Source: Microbispora bryophytorum (GTDB lineage: Bacteria; Actinomycetota; Actinomycetes; Streptosporangiales; Streptosporangiaceae). From it: a DNA stretch of 64,000 bases. A program made the position numbers and the translations under genes. Below are positions 43,393 through 53,883 of the stretch, in pieces. Position 1 is the stretch's first letter. The number at the start of each line of letters is the position of its first letter. The DNA is taken from the NCBI RefSeq assembly GCF_006874465.1, contig NZ_VIRL01000002.1, positions 142,092 through 206,091 on the forward strand. Direction: 5' to 3'. Below the pieces are notes generated by a model. That model did not search any database. It saw only the letters and a program-made list of their open reading frames with translations, and was not told where the DNA came from.

Positions 43393-44565
43393 GTGGATGA
43401 CGTGATGCCCGCCATCCGGCTGAGCGCTGCGCTGCAGCAGCCGGAGTGGAGCGACGTTTCGCAGGTCCAGCGCGTCAAGGAAGTGCTCGCCTCCCGGCCC
43501 TCGCTCGTCAGGCCCGCGGACGTGCGCACCCTGCGTGCCCTCCTGGCGGAGGTAGCCGCAGGAAACGCCCTGGTCGTACAGGCCGGGGACTGCGCGGAGA
43601 ACCCGGAGGAATGCACGCCGGAGCACGTGAGCCGCAAGTCCGCGGCGCTGGACGTGCTGGCCGGCGCGCTCAAGATGATCACACACAAGCCCGTGCTGAG
43701 GGCCGGCCGCATCGGCGGCCAGTTCTCCAAGCCGCGCTCCAGCCCCACCGAGCAGGTCGGCGACCTCACCCTCCCGGCGTTCCGCGGGCACCTGGTCAAC
43801 GGCCCGGAGCCGACGGCGGACAGCAGGCAGCCCGATCCGCTGCGGATACTCACCGGATACATGGCGGCCAGCGACATCATGGAACACCTCGGCTGGCGCG
43901 GATCGTCCGTCCGGTCCCCGATAGACCCGCCCGTGTGGACCAGCCACGAGGCGCTGCTCCTCGACTACGAGGTTCCCATGCTCCGCAGGGACGCGTCGGG
44001 GAGGCTGATCCTCGGCTCCACGCACTGGCCCTGGATCGGCGAGCGGACGCGGCAGGTGGACGGCGCGCACATCGCCCTGCTGTCCGAGGTCGCCAACCCG
44101 GTCGCCTGCAAGGTGGGCCCGAAGACGAGCAAGGACGAGCTGCTCGCCCTGTGCGAGCGGCTCGACCCCGAACGCGAGCCCGGCAGGCTCACCCTGATCT
44201 CCCGGATGGGCGCCGACCAGATCGCCTACGCCCTGCCGCCGCTCGTCGAGGCCGTCAGGTCCGCCGGCCACCCCGTCGTCTGGCTCTGCGATCCCATGCA
44301 CGGCAACACACTGGTCACTCCGTCGGGGCACAAGACCCGCCTCGTGCCGACCCTGCAACGCGAGGTCCGCGAGTTCGTGACCGCGGTCGAGAGCGCGGAC
44401 GGGGTCCCCGGCGGCCTCCATCTGGAGATCACCCCCGACGACGTCACCGAATGCGTCGCCGACGAGAGCGGCTTCGGCCAGGTCGGCGACCGGTACACGA
44501 GCTTCTGCGACCCCCGCCTGACCCTCTGGCAGGCGGTCTCGGTCATCTCGGCGTGGGGCGGCTGA
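43393..44565 (+). CDS. phzC: Class II DAHP synthase of the phenazine cluster
   Basis: 3-Deoxy-7-phosphoheptulonate synthase (type II) that boosts shikimate/chorismate flow for phenazine synthesis. The 390-residue protein has QAGDCAE (metal Cys), the [19 protein letters not shown]-binding block, [13 protein letters not shown] and CDPMHGNT. It is shorter at the N-terminus than the regulated housekeeping enzyme, consistent with reduced feedback inhibition as in other PhzC. GTG start after GGAG. Confidence 0.95.
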   Translation: MDDVMPAIRLSAALQQPEWSDVSQVQRVKEVLASRPSLVRPADVRTLRALLAEVAAGNALVVQAGDCAENPEECTPEHVSRKSAALDVLAGALKMITHKPVLRAGRIGGQFSKPRSSPTEQVGDLTLPAFRGHLVNGPEPTADSRQPDPLRILTGYMAASDIMEHLGWRGSSVRSPIDPPVWTSHEALLLDYEVPMLRRDASGRLILGSTHWPWIGERTRQVDGAHIALLSEVANPVACKVGPKTSKDELLALCERLDPEREPGRLTLISRMGADQIAYALPPLVEAVRSAGHPVVWLCDPMHGNTLVTPSGHKTRLVPTLQREVREFVTAVESADGVPGGLHLEITPDDVTECVADESGFGQVGDRYTSFCDPRLTLWQAVSVISAWGG

Positions 44566-44591
44566 CGCGACGGCAACCAGAAAGGACTTCT

Positions 44592-45215
44592 ATGTCCGGC
44601 ATACCCGCAATCAAGCCCTACCTCCTTCCGGCCGCGGGCGACCTGCCTCCGAACCCCGCCGGATGGACGCCCGACCCCGCTCGTGCCGTGCTCCTGATCC
44701 ACGACATGCAGCGCTACTTCGTCAGGCCGTTCCCCGGCTCGACCAGGCACGAACTCATCCGGAACATCGCGCTGCTGCGTGACCGGAGCGCGGCGCTCGG
44801 CGTTCCCGTCGGCTACACGGCTCAACCCGGTGACATGAGCGAGGAGCAACGCGGGCTCCTCAAGGACTTCTGGGGACCGGGCATGCGCCGTGCCCCCGAG
44901 GACCGGCTCGTCGTCGACGAACTCGCTCCCGCACCGGGGGACTGGTTGTTCACCAAGCTACGTTACAGCGCCTTCTTCCGCTCCGACCTGCTGGAGCGCA
45001 TGCGGCGCAGCGGCCGCGACCAGCTCGTCGTCTGCGGCGTGTACGCGCACGTCGGGGTGTTGATGACGGCCGTCGAGGCCTTCACCAACGATCTGGAGAC
45101 CTTCCTGGTCGCCGACGCCGTCGCCGACTTCACCGCCGACTACCACCGCATGGCGGTCGAGTACGCGGCCGAACGCTGCGCGGTCGTCCTGACGGCCAAG
45201 GAGGTGTTCTCGTGA
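44592..45215 (+). CDS. phzD: Phenazine isochorismatase PhzD
   Basis: Hydrolyses the vinyl ether of 2-amino-2-deoxyisochorismate to trans-2,3-dihydro-3-hydroxyanthranilate. The 207-residue isochorismatase-like protein has the catalytic Asp in [10 protein letters not shown] and Lys in [10 protein letters not shown]. It has the PhzD-type [13 protein letters not shown] loop in place of the nucleophilic Cys of amidases. The stop overlaps the phzE GTG (GTGA), so the two are coupled. Confidence 0.96.
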   Translation: MSGIPAIKPYLLPAAGDLPPNPAGWTPDPARAVLLIHDMQRYFVRPFPGSTRHELIRNIALLRDRSAALGVPVGYTAQPGDMSEEQRGLLKDFWGPGMRRAPEDRLVVDELAPAPGDWLFTKLRYSAFFRSDLLERMRRSGRDQLVVCGVYAHVGVLMTAVEAFTNDLETFLVADAVADFTADYHRMAVEYAAERCAVVLTAKEVFS

Positions 45216-47101
45216 GCGGACCGGACACCGGTGGGGGCGACCTGCTCGACGCCGTGCTGGAGCTCCGGGCGCCGGCTTTCGCGCTGCTGCACCGGCCCGA
45301 GGCGAACGGGCCGGGCCTGCTGGACGTGCTGACAGGTGAGGTCGCGCCCCTTCGCGAGCTCGCGGACATCCCGCTGCCCGGGCAACGGGAGCCGGTGGCG
45401 GGCGGCCGGCACCACGCGCTCGTCGTCGTCCCGTATCGGCAGGTCCGCGAGCGGGGCTTCGCCTGCGCCGACGACGGCGCACCGCTCCTCGCGATGACGG
45501 TGACGCGACAGGGCACGGTTCCGGTCGCCGAGGCGCTGGACCGGATCCCCGACCTGCCCTTCGCGGTCTCGGGCGGGCACTTCGACGTGAGCGACGACGA
45601 GTACGCAGAGATCGTCTGCAGAGTCGTCAAGGAGGCGATAGGCGAGGGGGAGGGGGCGAACTTCGTCATCAAGAGGTCCTTCGTCGCCGACATCGGGAAC
45701 TACACGCCGCGCTCCGCCCTGGCCTTTTTCCGGCGCCTGCTGGAGGTCGAGTCCGGCGCGTACTGGACCTTCGTGGTCCACACCGGCGTGCGGACGTTCG
45801 TGGGCGCCACCCCGGAGCGGCATGTGACACTCCGGAACGGCGTCGCCACCATGAACCCGATCAGCGGCACGTACCGGTACCCGGCGTCCGGCCCGTCCCT
45901 GCACGGGGTGATGGATTTCCTCGCCGACCGCAAGGAGTCCGACGAGCTCTACATGGTCCTGGACGAGGAACTCAAGATGATGGCCAGGATCTGCGAGCCC
46001 GGCGTCCGCGTGACCGGTCCCCGGCTCAAGGAGATGGCGCGGCTCGCGCACACCGAGTACTTCATCGAGGGCGACACCGGCTGGGACGTGCGAGACATCC
46101 TGCGCGAGACGATGTTCGCGCCGACCGTCACCGGCAGCCCGGTGGAGAACGCCTGCCGGGTCATCGACCGGCACGAGCCGCACGGCCGGGGGTACTACAG
46201 CGGGGTCGTCGCCCTCATCGGGAGTGACGAGGACGGCCGGCAGACCCTCGACTCCTCCATCCTCATCCGGACCGCCGACATCGACCGCGCGGGCCGGGCG
46301 CGCATGGGCGTCGGCGCCACCCTCGTACGCCACTCCGACCCGATGTCGGAGGTGGCCGAGACCCGGGCGAAGGCCGCCGGCCTGCTCGCGGCGCTCGACA
46401 CCGGCGACAGCGGCCGGCTCAGGACCCGCCCGGAGGTTCGCGAGGCACTGGAGCGGCGCAACGCGAACATCGCCGGCTTCTGGCTGGGCAGAGCCACCGC
46501 CGGCACCGCCGCCCACCCCCGCCTGATCGGGGTGCGGACGCTCATCGTCGACGCCGAGGACACCTTCACGTCGATGCTGGACCACCAGATGCGCAGCCTG
46601 GGCATGTCGGTGACCGTGCGCCGCCACGACGACGCTCCCTCGCTGGACGGGTACGACCTCGTCGTGCTGGGGCCCGGCCCCGGCGACCCCGGCGACGGCG
46701 CCCACCCCAAGATCGCTTACCTGGGCGCCGCGGCGGACGCCCTCCTCTCCGCGCGGCGCCCCTTCCTGGCCGTATGCCTCAGCCATCAGATTCTGTCCGC
46801 ACGGCTCGGGTTCCCCCTGCACCGCCGTGACGTGCCCAACCAGGGGGTGCAGAAGGAGATCAGCCTGTTCGGCGCGCGGGAGCGCGTCGGGTTCTACAAC
46901 ACCTTCGCCGCCCGGGCGGTAGCGGACCGGGCCGAGATCGACGGTTTCGGCACGGTGGAGGTCTGCCGCGATCCGGTGACAGGCGAGGTGCACGCGTTGC
47001 GCGGCCCGCACTTCTCCTCCATCCAGTTCCACGCCGAGTCGGTGCTCACCGAGAACGGCCCGCGCATCCTGGGCTCCTTGATGAAAGGACTGCTGCCGTG
47101 A
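45212..47101 (+). CDS. phzE: 2-Amino-2-deoxyisochorismate synthase PhzE
   Basis: Fused enzyme of 629 residues. The N-terminal chorismate-utilising domain (about 1-430) has [27 protein letters not shown] and the C-terminal PMSEVAETR region. The glutamine amidotransferase domain (about 440-629) has Cys in [16 protein letters not shown] and His/Glu in [13 protein letters not shown]. It converts chorismate plus glutamine to ADIC, the committed step. GTG 45212 overlaps phzD; the stop overlaps phzF. Confidence 0.96.
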   Translation: MSGPDTGGGDLLDAVLELRAPAFALLHRPEANGPGLLDVLTGEVAPLRELADIPLPGQREPVAGGRHHALVVVPYRQVRERGFACADDGAPLLAMTVTRQGTVPVAEALDRIPDLPFAVSGGHFDVSDDEYAEIVCRVVKEAIGEGEGANFVIKRSFVADIGNYTPRSALAFFRRLLEVESGAYWTFVVHTGVRTFVGATPERHVTLRNGVATMNPISGTYRYPASGPSLHGVMDFLADRKESDELYMVLDEELKMMARICEPGVRVTGPRLKEMARLAHTEYFIEGDTGWDVRDILRETMFAPTVTGSPVENACRVIDRHEPHGRGYYSGVVALIGSDEDGRQTLDSSILIRTADIDRAGRARMGVGATLVRHSDPMSEVAETRAKAAGLLAALDTGDSGRLRTRPEVREALERRNANIAGFWLGRATAGTAAHPRLIGVRTLIVDAEDTFTSMLDHQMRSLGMSVTVRRHDDAPSLDGYDLVVLGPGPGDPGDGAHPKIAYLGAAADALLSARRPFLAVCLSHQILSARLGFPLHRRDVPNQGVQKEISLFGARERVGFYNTFAARAVADRAEIDGFGTVEVCRDPVTGEVHALRGPHFSSIQFHAESVLTENGPRILGSLMKGLLP

Positions 47102-47967
47102 CGATGGCTGAACAGTCCGTGCTGGAGGGGGCGCGTCCGTACGTGGTCGTCGACGCGTTCACCGACACGCCGCTGCAGGGCAATCCGGTCGCCGTCTTCT
47201 TCGAGGCCGAGGACCTCTCCGACGAGCGCATGCAGCGCATCGCCAGGGAGATGAACCTGTCGGAGGTCACCTTCGTTCTCCCGCCCCGGCAGGGAGGCGA
47301 CGTCCGCATCCGCATCTTCACGCCGGTGAACGAGCTCCCGTTCGCCGGGCATCCGCTCCTGGGCACCGCCGTCGCGCTGGGCGAGGGGCGCAGGAACGAC
47401 CGGCTCAGGCTGGAGACGGCGATGGGAGTCATCGCCTTCGACCTGGAGCGCGTGAACGGGAGGGTCGTCGCCGCTGAGATGGAGCAGCCCGTCCCGACCT
47501 GGGCGGAGTTCGACCGTGCCGAGGAGCTGCTCGCGGCGCTCGGCCTGACCTCCTCGGCGCTGCCCGTCGTGATCTACCACAACGGTCCGCGGCACGTCTT
47601 CGTCGGGCTGGAGAGCCTGGCGGCGCTGTCCCGGGTCGACCCGGACCAGCGTGCGCTGGCCGCCTTCCCCGACATGGCGACCAACTGCTTCGCCGGTTCC
47701 GGCTCGACCTGGCGCAGCCGGATGTTCTCGCCCGCGTACGGAGTGGCCGAGGACGCGGCCACAGGATCGGCGGCGGGCCCGCTGGCGGTCCACCTCGCCC
47801 GGCACGGGCGCATCGGGTTCGGGCAGTGGATCGACATCCAACAGGGCGTCGAGATGGGCCGGCCCTCGCTCATGCGGGCCCGCGCCGACGGCGCCGCGGA
47901 GCACATCACATCCGTACGGGTCGGCGGCTCGGCCGTGACCGTCGCCCGCGGCGTGATCTACGCCTGA
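47098..47967 (+). CDS. phzF: Dihydrohydroxyanthranilate isomerase PhzF
   Basis: Isomerises DHHA to the reactive aminoketone that dimerises to phenazine. The 289-residue diaminopimelate-epimerase fold protein has the catalytic Glu in MNLSEVTFV, PVNELPFAGHPLLGTA and the second GDATGSAAGPLAVHL-like loop (EDAATGSAAG). GTG 47098 overlaps the phzE stop and has AAAGGA eight bases before; ATG 47104 is an alternative. Confidence 0.95.
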   Translation: MTMAEQSVLEGARPYVVVDAFTDTPLQGNPVAVFFEAEDLSDERMQRIAREMNLSEVTFVLPPRQGGDVRIRIFTPVNELPFAGHPLLGTAVALGEGRRNDRLRLETAMGVIAFDLERVNGRVVAAEMEQPVPTWAEFDRAEELLAALGLTSSALPVVIYHNGPRHVFVGLESLAALSRVDPDQRALAAFPDMATNCFAGSGSTWRSRMFSPAYGVAEDAATGSAAGPLAVHLARHGRIGFGQWIDIQQGVEMGRPSLMRARADGAAEHITSVRVGGSAVTVARGVIYA

Positions 47968-48094
47968 ACGGCGCGGACCGGCCGGCCCGGACGTCGCCGC
48001 ACCCCCTTCCCACTCATGCGGCGCCCGCCCAAGCGATCGGGGCGATCCGCGCCTCGCGGATCGCCCGCCACCCCTCACAGCTCCGGAGGCGACA

Positions 48095-48730
48095 GTGAGC
48101 AGCAGGTTCGAGAGTCTGACCGGCGCCATCGACCCGGCGTTCCCCGAGTACGACACGCCGCCCGCCGAGCCGATGGACCTGGTGCGGCGATGGATCGCCG
48201 GGGCGGTGGAGGCCGGGGTGCGCGAACCGCTGGCCCTCGCGCTCGCGACCGCCGACCGCGGCGGCCGGGCCTCCACCCGCATGGTCGCCGTCATCGACGT
48301 CGGCGACCGGGGCCTGGCCTTCACCAGCCACAGCACCAGCAGGAAGGGCCGGGAGATCGCCGAGACCGGCTGGGCCTCGGGCCTGCTCTACTGGCGCGAG
48401 ACCGCCCGGCAACTGAGCTTCTCCGGCCCGGTGGTCATGCTGCCCGAGCCCGAGGCGGAACGGCTGTGGAACGCCCGGCCGGTGCCGCTGCACGCGATGT
48501 CGGCGGTCTCCCGGCAGAGCGAACCCCTGGAGGACGTCGCCCGGCTGAAGGCGGAGGCGGAGCGGCTGTCGTCCTACGGAATCCCCTTGCCGCGCCCGGC
48601 GCGCTTCGCCGGATACCGCCTGGAGCCTGCCGCCGTCGAGTTCTGGTCGGCCGACGCCGACCGGCTGCACCGGCGGCTGCGTTACGACCGGACTCCCTCC
48701 GGTTGGCACATCTCACGGCTGCAGCCGTGA
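48095..48730 (+). CDS. phzG: Phenazine FMN-dependent oxidase PhzG
   Basis: Pyridoxamine-phosphate-oxidase-like FMN enzyme that oxidises early tricyclic intermediates toward phenazine-1,6-dicarboxylate or PCA. The 211-residue protein has FMN-binding STRMVAVIDVGDRGLAFTSH and SRKGREIAETGWASGLLYWR, and the PNPOx-like ending (SGWHISRLQP). GTG start follows CGGAGG. A 127-base gap after phzF separates it from the coupled phzDEF block. Confidence 0.94.
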   Translation: MSSRFESLTGAIDPAFPEYDTPPAEPMDLVRRWIAGAVEAGVREPLALALATADRGGRASTRMVAVIDVGDRGLAFTSHSTSRKGREIAETGWASGLLYWRETARQLSFSGPVVMLPEPEAERLWNARPVPLHAMSAVSRQSEPLEDVARLKAEAERLSSYGIPLPRPARFAGYRLEPAAVEFWSADADRLHRRLRYDRTPSGWHISRLQP

Positions 48731-48771
48731 CCCCCTCCCCGCAGGGACAGGAAACACGAAGGAGTGCAACC

Positions 48772-50397
48772 TTGACCGACACGACAAACACCGACTTCGA
48801 CGCGATCGTCGTCGGCACCGGCTTCGCCGGAATCTACATGCTCCACAAGCTCCGCAACGAGCTCGGCTTACGGACACGGGCCTTCGACCGGGCCGGTGGC
48901 GTGGGCGGCACCTGGTACTGGAACCGCTACCCCGGCGCCATGTCGGACGTCGAGGGCTTCGTCTACCGGTACTCCTTCGACAAGCAGATGCTCCAGGAGT
49001 GGAACTGGACCACGAACTACACCCCGCAGCGGGAGCTCCTCGCCTATCTCGAGGCGGTCGTCGCCAAGCACGACCTGGGCAGGGACATCCAGCTGAACAC
49101 CGGCATCGTCAGTGCGGTGTTCGACGAGTCCCGTGGGGTCTGGACCGTCGGCACCGACACAGGTGAGAGCTTCACCGCACGGTACGTCGTCACCGCGCTC
49201 GGGCCGCTGTCGACGGCGAACATCCCCGAGATCGAGGGCCGCGACCGCTTCCAGGGCAGGATCGTCCACACCGGTGCCTGGCCCGACGACCTGACGATCG
49301 AAGGCAAGCGCGTCGGCGTCGTCGGCACGGGATCCACCGGCACCCAGTTCGCCTGCGCCGCCGCCAAGGTGGCCGAGCATCTGACGGTGTTCCAGCGCTC
49401 GGCGCAGTATTGCGTCCCGTCCGGCCACGGCCCGGTCACCGAGGAGTACGTCGCGGAGGTGCGCGCCGGTTACGACCGCATCTGGGAGCAGGTGCGCGGC
49501 TCCCGCGTCGCCTGTGGATTCGAGGAGAGCGACGTCCCCGCCATGAGCGTCTCCGAGGAGGAGCGCCGGCGCGTGTTCCAGGAGTACTGGGACAAGGGGA
49601 ACGGCTTCCGCTTCATGTTCGGCACGTTCTCCGACATCGCGACCGATCCGGCGGCCAACGAGGCCGCCGCGGAGTTCATCCGGTCGAAGATCCGCGAGAT
49701 CGTGAAGGATCCGGAGACGGCGCGCAAGCTGACGCCGAGCGACCTCTACGCCAAGCGCCCCATCTGCAACCCCGACTACTACGAGATCTTCAACCGCGAC
49801 AACGTCGAGCTGGTCAGCATCAAGGAGAACCCGATCAAGGAGATCACTCCCACGGGAGTGGTCACCGAGGACGGAGTGGAGCACGAGCTCGACGTCCTGG
49901 TCTTCGCCACGGGCTTCGACGCCGTGGACGGCAGCTACAAGCGAATGGACATCCGCGGCCGGAGCGGCGTGACGATCCGGGAGCACTGGGAGGACGGGCC
50001 CACCAGCTATCTCGGCGTCGCCACCCACGGCTTCCCCAACCTGTTCATGGTCCTCGGCCCGAACAGCGCCTTCAGCAACCTCCCGCCCGGCATCGAGACA
50101 CAGGTCGAATGGATCGGTGACCTGATCCGCACCGCGGAGGAGAACGGCACGACCGTGATCGAGGCCACCGGGAACGCCGAGGACGAGTGGACCGAGACCT
50201 GCAGGCAACTCGCGGACTACACGCTCTTCCCCAAGGTCAAGTCGTGGATCTTCGGCGCCAACATCCCCGGAAAGAAGAACAGGGTCATGTTCTACTTCGC
50301 GGGGCTCGCGTCGTACCGGCTCAAGCTCGACGAGGTGGCTGAGGCGGGCTACAAGGGATTCGACCTGCACGCCAGCCCCTCGCTGACGGCGGCCTGA
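48772..50397 (+). CDS. Baeyer-Villiger-type flavin monooxygenase, probable phenazine N-oxygenase
   Basis: Class B flavoprotein monooxygenase of 541 residues. FAD motif GTGFAG is at 15-20, with AGGVGGTWYWNRYPGAMSDV after it. The BVMO fingerprint FQGRIVHTGAWP is at 160-171, and NADPH motif GTGSTG is at 185-190. TTG 48772 is preceded by AAGGAG. BVMO-type enzymes in phenazine clusters (LaPhzNO1 of Lysobacter, a Nocardiopsis homologue) are known to N-oxidise 1,6-dihydroxyphenazine. By position after phzG this protein is inferred to do the same. A true Baeyer-Villiger reaction on a phenazine precursor is the alternative. Confidence 0.9.
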   Translation: MTDTTNTDFDAIVVGTGFAGIYMLHKLRNELGLRTRAFDRAGGVGGTWYWNRYPGAMSDVEGFVYRYSFDKQMLQEWNWTTNYTPQRELLAYLEAVVAKHDLGRDIQLNTGIVSAVFDESRGVWTVGTDTGESFTARYVVTALGPLSTANIPEIEGRDRFQGRIVHTGAWPDDLTIEGKRVGVVGTGSTGTQFACAAAKVAEHLTVFQRSAQYCVPSGHGPVTEEYVAEVRAGYDRIWEQVRGSRVACGFEESDVPAMSVSEEERRRVFQEYWDKGNGFRFMFGTFSDIATDPAANEAAAEFIRSKIREIVKDPETARKLTPSDLYAKRPICNPDYYEIFNRDNVELVSIKENPIKEITPTGVVTEDGVEHELDVLVFATGFDAVDGSYKRMDIRGRSGVTIREHWEDGPTSYLGVATHGFPNLFMVLGPNSAFSNLPPGIETQVEWIGDLIRTAEENGTTVIEATGNAEDEWTETCRQLADYTLFPKVKSWIFGANIPGKKNRVMFYFAGLASYRLKLDEVAEAGYKGFDLHASPSLTAA

Positions 50398-50502
50398 GGC
50401 CGGCAGGGGTACGCCCGCCGGGGTCCGTGACAGGACACCGGCGGGTTCCGGGTGGGTCCGGCGCGAACGCCGGCGCGGCATCGCGACGCCGGACCCACCC
50501 AC

Positions 50503-50577
50503 CGGCCTCGCGCCGGCCTCGCACTGGCCCTCGCGCTGGCCCTCGCGCTGCCCCTCGCACCGGGCTCGCTCCCTCGG
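50503..50577. repeat. Degenerate tandem repeat (CTGGCCCTCGCG)
   Basis: About five copies of a 12-base unit of the form CTCGCGCTGGCC with substitutions (CTCGCACTGGCC, CTCGCGCTGCCC), between the N-oxygenase and ABM genes. Confidence 0.6.
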
Positions 50578-50701
50578 GGCGGCGAGCGGCAGCGTCCGGA
50601 CCTCGCATGCCCGCTTGCGATAAGCGGTATTTCCTGCTCTGCGTAGGAGATATTCGGAGAGACTCTCGTGTTCGGAATCCCGATTGGATTAACAAACGGG
50701 C

Positions 50702-50729
50702 TTGACTCTATTGGTTCTTTGTCGGATAC
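50702..50729 (+). promoter_or_regulatory. Promoter of the ABM gene, probably leaderless transcript
   Basis: TTGACT (50702-50707), 16-base spacer, GGATAC (50724-50729). The ATG at 50739 lies only 9 bases beyond and has no SD, so the message likely begins at the start codon. Confidence 0.6.
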
Positions 50730-50738
50730 GATGAAGTC

Positions 50739-51065
50739 ATGAGTGAGACAGTGATTCGGGTCGGCGATCAGGTCGCAACATTCATCAACGTCTTCGACGT
50801 CGACCCCTCGCAGCAGCAGGAACTAATCGCCATTCTCGATGAGGGCGCCGAGAAGGTCATGCGGCACCGGCCCGGCTTCATCTCGGTGAACGTTCTCGCC
50901 AGCGTGGACGGCACCCGGGTCGTGAACCTCGCCCAGTGGCGCAGCCCGGACGACATCAAGGCGACCGCGGGCGACCCTGAGGCGCAGGTCTTCGCGAAGA
51001 GGGCGGCGGAGATCGCCAAGGCGGTGCCGCAGGCCTACAAGGTCGTCTCCGTCCACCACGCCTGA
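50739..51065 (+). CDS. ABM-fold monooxygenase (phenazine cluster)
   Basis: The 108-residue ABM-domain protein has VATFINVFDVDPSQQQELIA, HRPGFISVNVLASVDGTRVV and NLAQWRSPDDIKAT. Cofactor-independent ABM proteins (ActVA-Orf6, TcmH) oxidise electron-rich aromatic rings. Within this cluster it may help oxidise a hydroxyphenazine or protect against it. Start by the leaderless promoter just upstream. The role is inferred from location only. Confidence 0.85.
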   Translation: MSETVIRVGDQVATFINVFDVDPSQQQELIAILDEGAEKVMRHRPGFISVNVLASVDGTRVVNLAQWRSPDDIKATAGDPEAQVFAKRAAEIAKAVPQAYKVVSVHHA

Positions 51066-51172
51066 CCAGGAACTTCCGCGTCGGGATCCAGAAGCCGGCC
51101 CGGGCCCCGGTACGGCACGCTCCGCCCCGCCTCTCGGCATCGGCGGGACGGGGCCTCGCCCGCACTCCGTAA

Positions 51173-52486
<1,314 letters not shown>

Positions 52487-52704
52487 GCAGACGGACCGCC
52501 CCGGCTGTAGCCGCTCTCGTCGCCGGGGCGGTCACTCCTGGCGGAGGCGACCTGCGGACCGTATCCCGAGCCGGCAGCGGAGATCGCCGCGACCGAGTGA
52601 AACCTCGCCGGTGAATTGCGGAAACCGTGAGATCTTCCGGCGTCACGACGATATGAATTCGCGTATGTCGCCCGATCGAATTCGATAATGGCGCGCAAGG
52701 GCCA

Positions 52705-52734
52705 GGCATTCTGACAACGTATTTACAGAATGCC
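52705..52734. repeat. Inverted repeat GGCATTCTG-N12-CAGAATGCC
   Basis: Perfect 9-bp arms around ACAACGTATTTA, about 220 bases past the PhzS-like gene. It has no U-run; it could be an operator or an RNA hairpin. Confidence 0.55.
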
Positions 52735-52894
52735 GACTGACTGCCTCGCGATGCGGTCCGATGCGGCTCGGCGGGGCCCGGCGCGGCTTCGAATGCCGGA
52801 CGCCGGCGGTGCGGAACGGTCTCCTGTTCGTTCGTGTCCCTGCTCCTCGTCCTTATGACGAATCGCGCCGTGGAAAGGTGACATCGGCCCTGCG

Positions 52895-52924
52895 GGTGGT
52901 GTCCGCCGACGGGCGGACACCACC
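52895..52924. terminator. Hairpin terminator at the phenazine cluster border
   Basis: GGTGGTGTCCGCC / GGCGGACACCACC, a perfect 13-bp stem with loop GACG, between the convergent hydroxylase and azoreductase genes. Confidence 0.7.
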
Positions 52925-53003
52925 TCTCATCCGTGGCTGTCACGGGCCGGGCCGAGCGGCCGGTTCGGGCGGCAGCCGGACCCGGCCCGGCAGTGCGGGG
53001 ACC

Positions 53004-53717
53004 TCACCGCATGCGGGCCGCCGTCCCGCTGCCCGCCGGCCGGCGGGCCAGCTCGGACACAGCGGTCCGCGCCGCGGCCAGCGAGTTCGCCGCCAGAGGC
53101 TTGAAGTGGGCAAGGGCGGGCACGTCCGACGCCCGGGTCATCTCGGCGTGGACGAAGCGCAGGTTCTCCGGCGCCACGCCCAACTCGGTGAAGTACGCCC
53201 TCAGGTAGGGCGTCTGGAAGTCGAAGTCCTCCCGTGGCGTGCCGGGTGCGTAGCAGCCGCCGCGAGCGGAGATCACCACCACGCTCGTTCCCCGCAGCAG
53301 GCGGTCCCCCGTGCCGGGGTCGAGGAACGCCCCGGGGAAGGTCACCCGGTCGATCCACGCCTTGAGGGACGCGGGCACGGAGAAGTTGTACATGGGGACG
53401 CCGACCAGCACGGTCTCCGCGGCGCGCATCTCCGCGATCAGCGGAAGGGTCAGCGCCCACTCGCGCTCCTCGGCGGGGCTGTCGGCCATCTCCGCCACCT
53501 TCGGCAGCGGAACCGCCCCGTGCCTCTCCACCCGGATACCGAGGGAGACGAAGGCCGGGGAGACCAGCGGGACCGGCTCGGCGGCGAGGTCGCGGTGGCG
53601 GTACCCGGCGCTCCCGTGGAGACGTCGCCACGTGTCCGCGTAGAGCGCCGTCAACTGCCTGGTGACCGAGTCATCGCAGTCGCTGGCGCTGGAGTCCAAG
53701 TGAAGCAGGGACGTCAC
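53004..53717 (-). CDS. FMN-dependent NADH:quinone/azo oxidoreductase (AzoR-like)
   Basis: Flavodoxin-fold reductase of 237 residues. It starts TSLLHLDSSASDCDDSVTRQ (FMN phosphate loop), and has VGVPMYNFSVPASLKAWIDR for FMN/quinone stacking and VVVISARGGCYAPGTPREDF. It could reduce quinones, azo compounds or phenazine N-oxides at the cluster edge, as detoxification or tailoring. GTG 53717 overlaps the stop of a 10-codon leader frame with a much stronger SD (53746-53714). An ECF41-type promoter lies upstream. Confidence 0.85.
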   Translation of the reverse strand: MTSLLHLDSSASDCDDSVTRQLTALYADTWRRLHGSAGYRHRDLAAEPVPLVSPAFVSLGIRVERHGAVPLPKVAEMADSPAEEREWALTLPLIAEMRAAETVLVGVPMYNFSVPASLKAWIDRVTFPGAFLDPGTGDRLLRGTSVVVISARGGCYAPGTPREDFDFQTPYLRAYFTELGVAPENLRFVHAEMTRASDVPALAHFKPLAANSLAAARTAVSELARRPAGSGTAARMR

Positions 53718-53746
53718 GGGCTCACCCCCTGTCGTCGCGTGTGCAT
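53714..53746 (-). CDS. Possible 10-codon leader peptide coupled to azoR
   Basis: ATG 53746 has AGAGAGGAG seven bases upstream, the best SD in the region, and encodes MHTRRQGVSP. Its TGA overlaps the azoR GTG. Ribosomes would re-initiate on azoR, so this may be a translational-coupling or attenuation device. Too short for conservation to be judged here. Confidence 0.4.
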   Translation of the reverse strand: MHTRRQGVSP

Positions 53747-53784
53747 CGCGAGCTCCTCTCTGGATACTTTCCGTCACTGTCTAT

Positions 53785-53811
53785 GACGCTGCGTAGTCGA
53801 AAGAGGTGACA
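53785..53811 (-). promoter_or_regulatory. ECF41-type promoter upstream of azoR
   Basis: On the minus strand TGTCACC (53811-53805), 16 bases, CGTC (53788-53785), 39 bases before the leader ATG. Same pattern as the two ECF41 promoters near 34 kb and 38.7 kb. Confidence 0.6.
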
Positions 53812-53883
53812 GGGTCACGATGCGAGGGCGCTCGGTCCGGGCGCGGGGTGGGGAACCGCGCCTGTGAGTAGGGTGCTGAGCCC

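Larger units (their letters stand above)
50398..50738. other. Intergenic region with repeats and the ABM promoter
   Basis: The left part (about 50500-50580) is a degenerate CTGGCCCTCGCG repeat. The right part (50640-50738) is markedly less GC-rich and contains the promoter at 50702. No gene is seen, so the tailoring genes downstream probably form a separate transcript from phzB-phzG. Confidence 0.55.
52487..53003. other. 517-base non-coding region with palindromes
   Basis: No supported gene. Contents are an AT-richer section with a perfect 12-base palindrome ATCGAATTCGAT (52674-52685), a 9-bp inverted repeat GGCATTCTG/CAGAATGCC with 12-base loop (52705-52734), and a strong hairpin (52895-52924) before the end of the convergent azoreductase gene. 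Confidence 0.55.
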
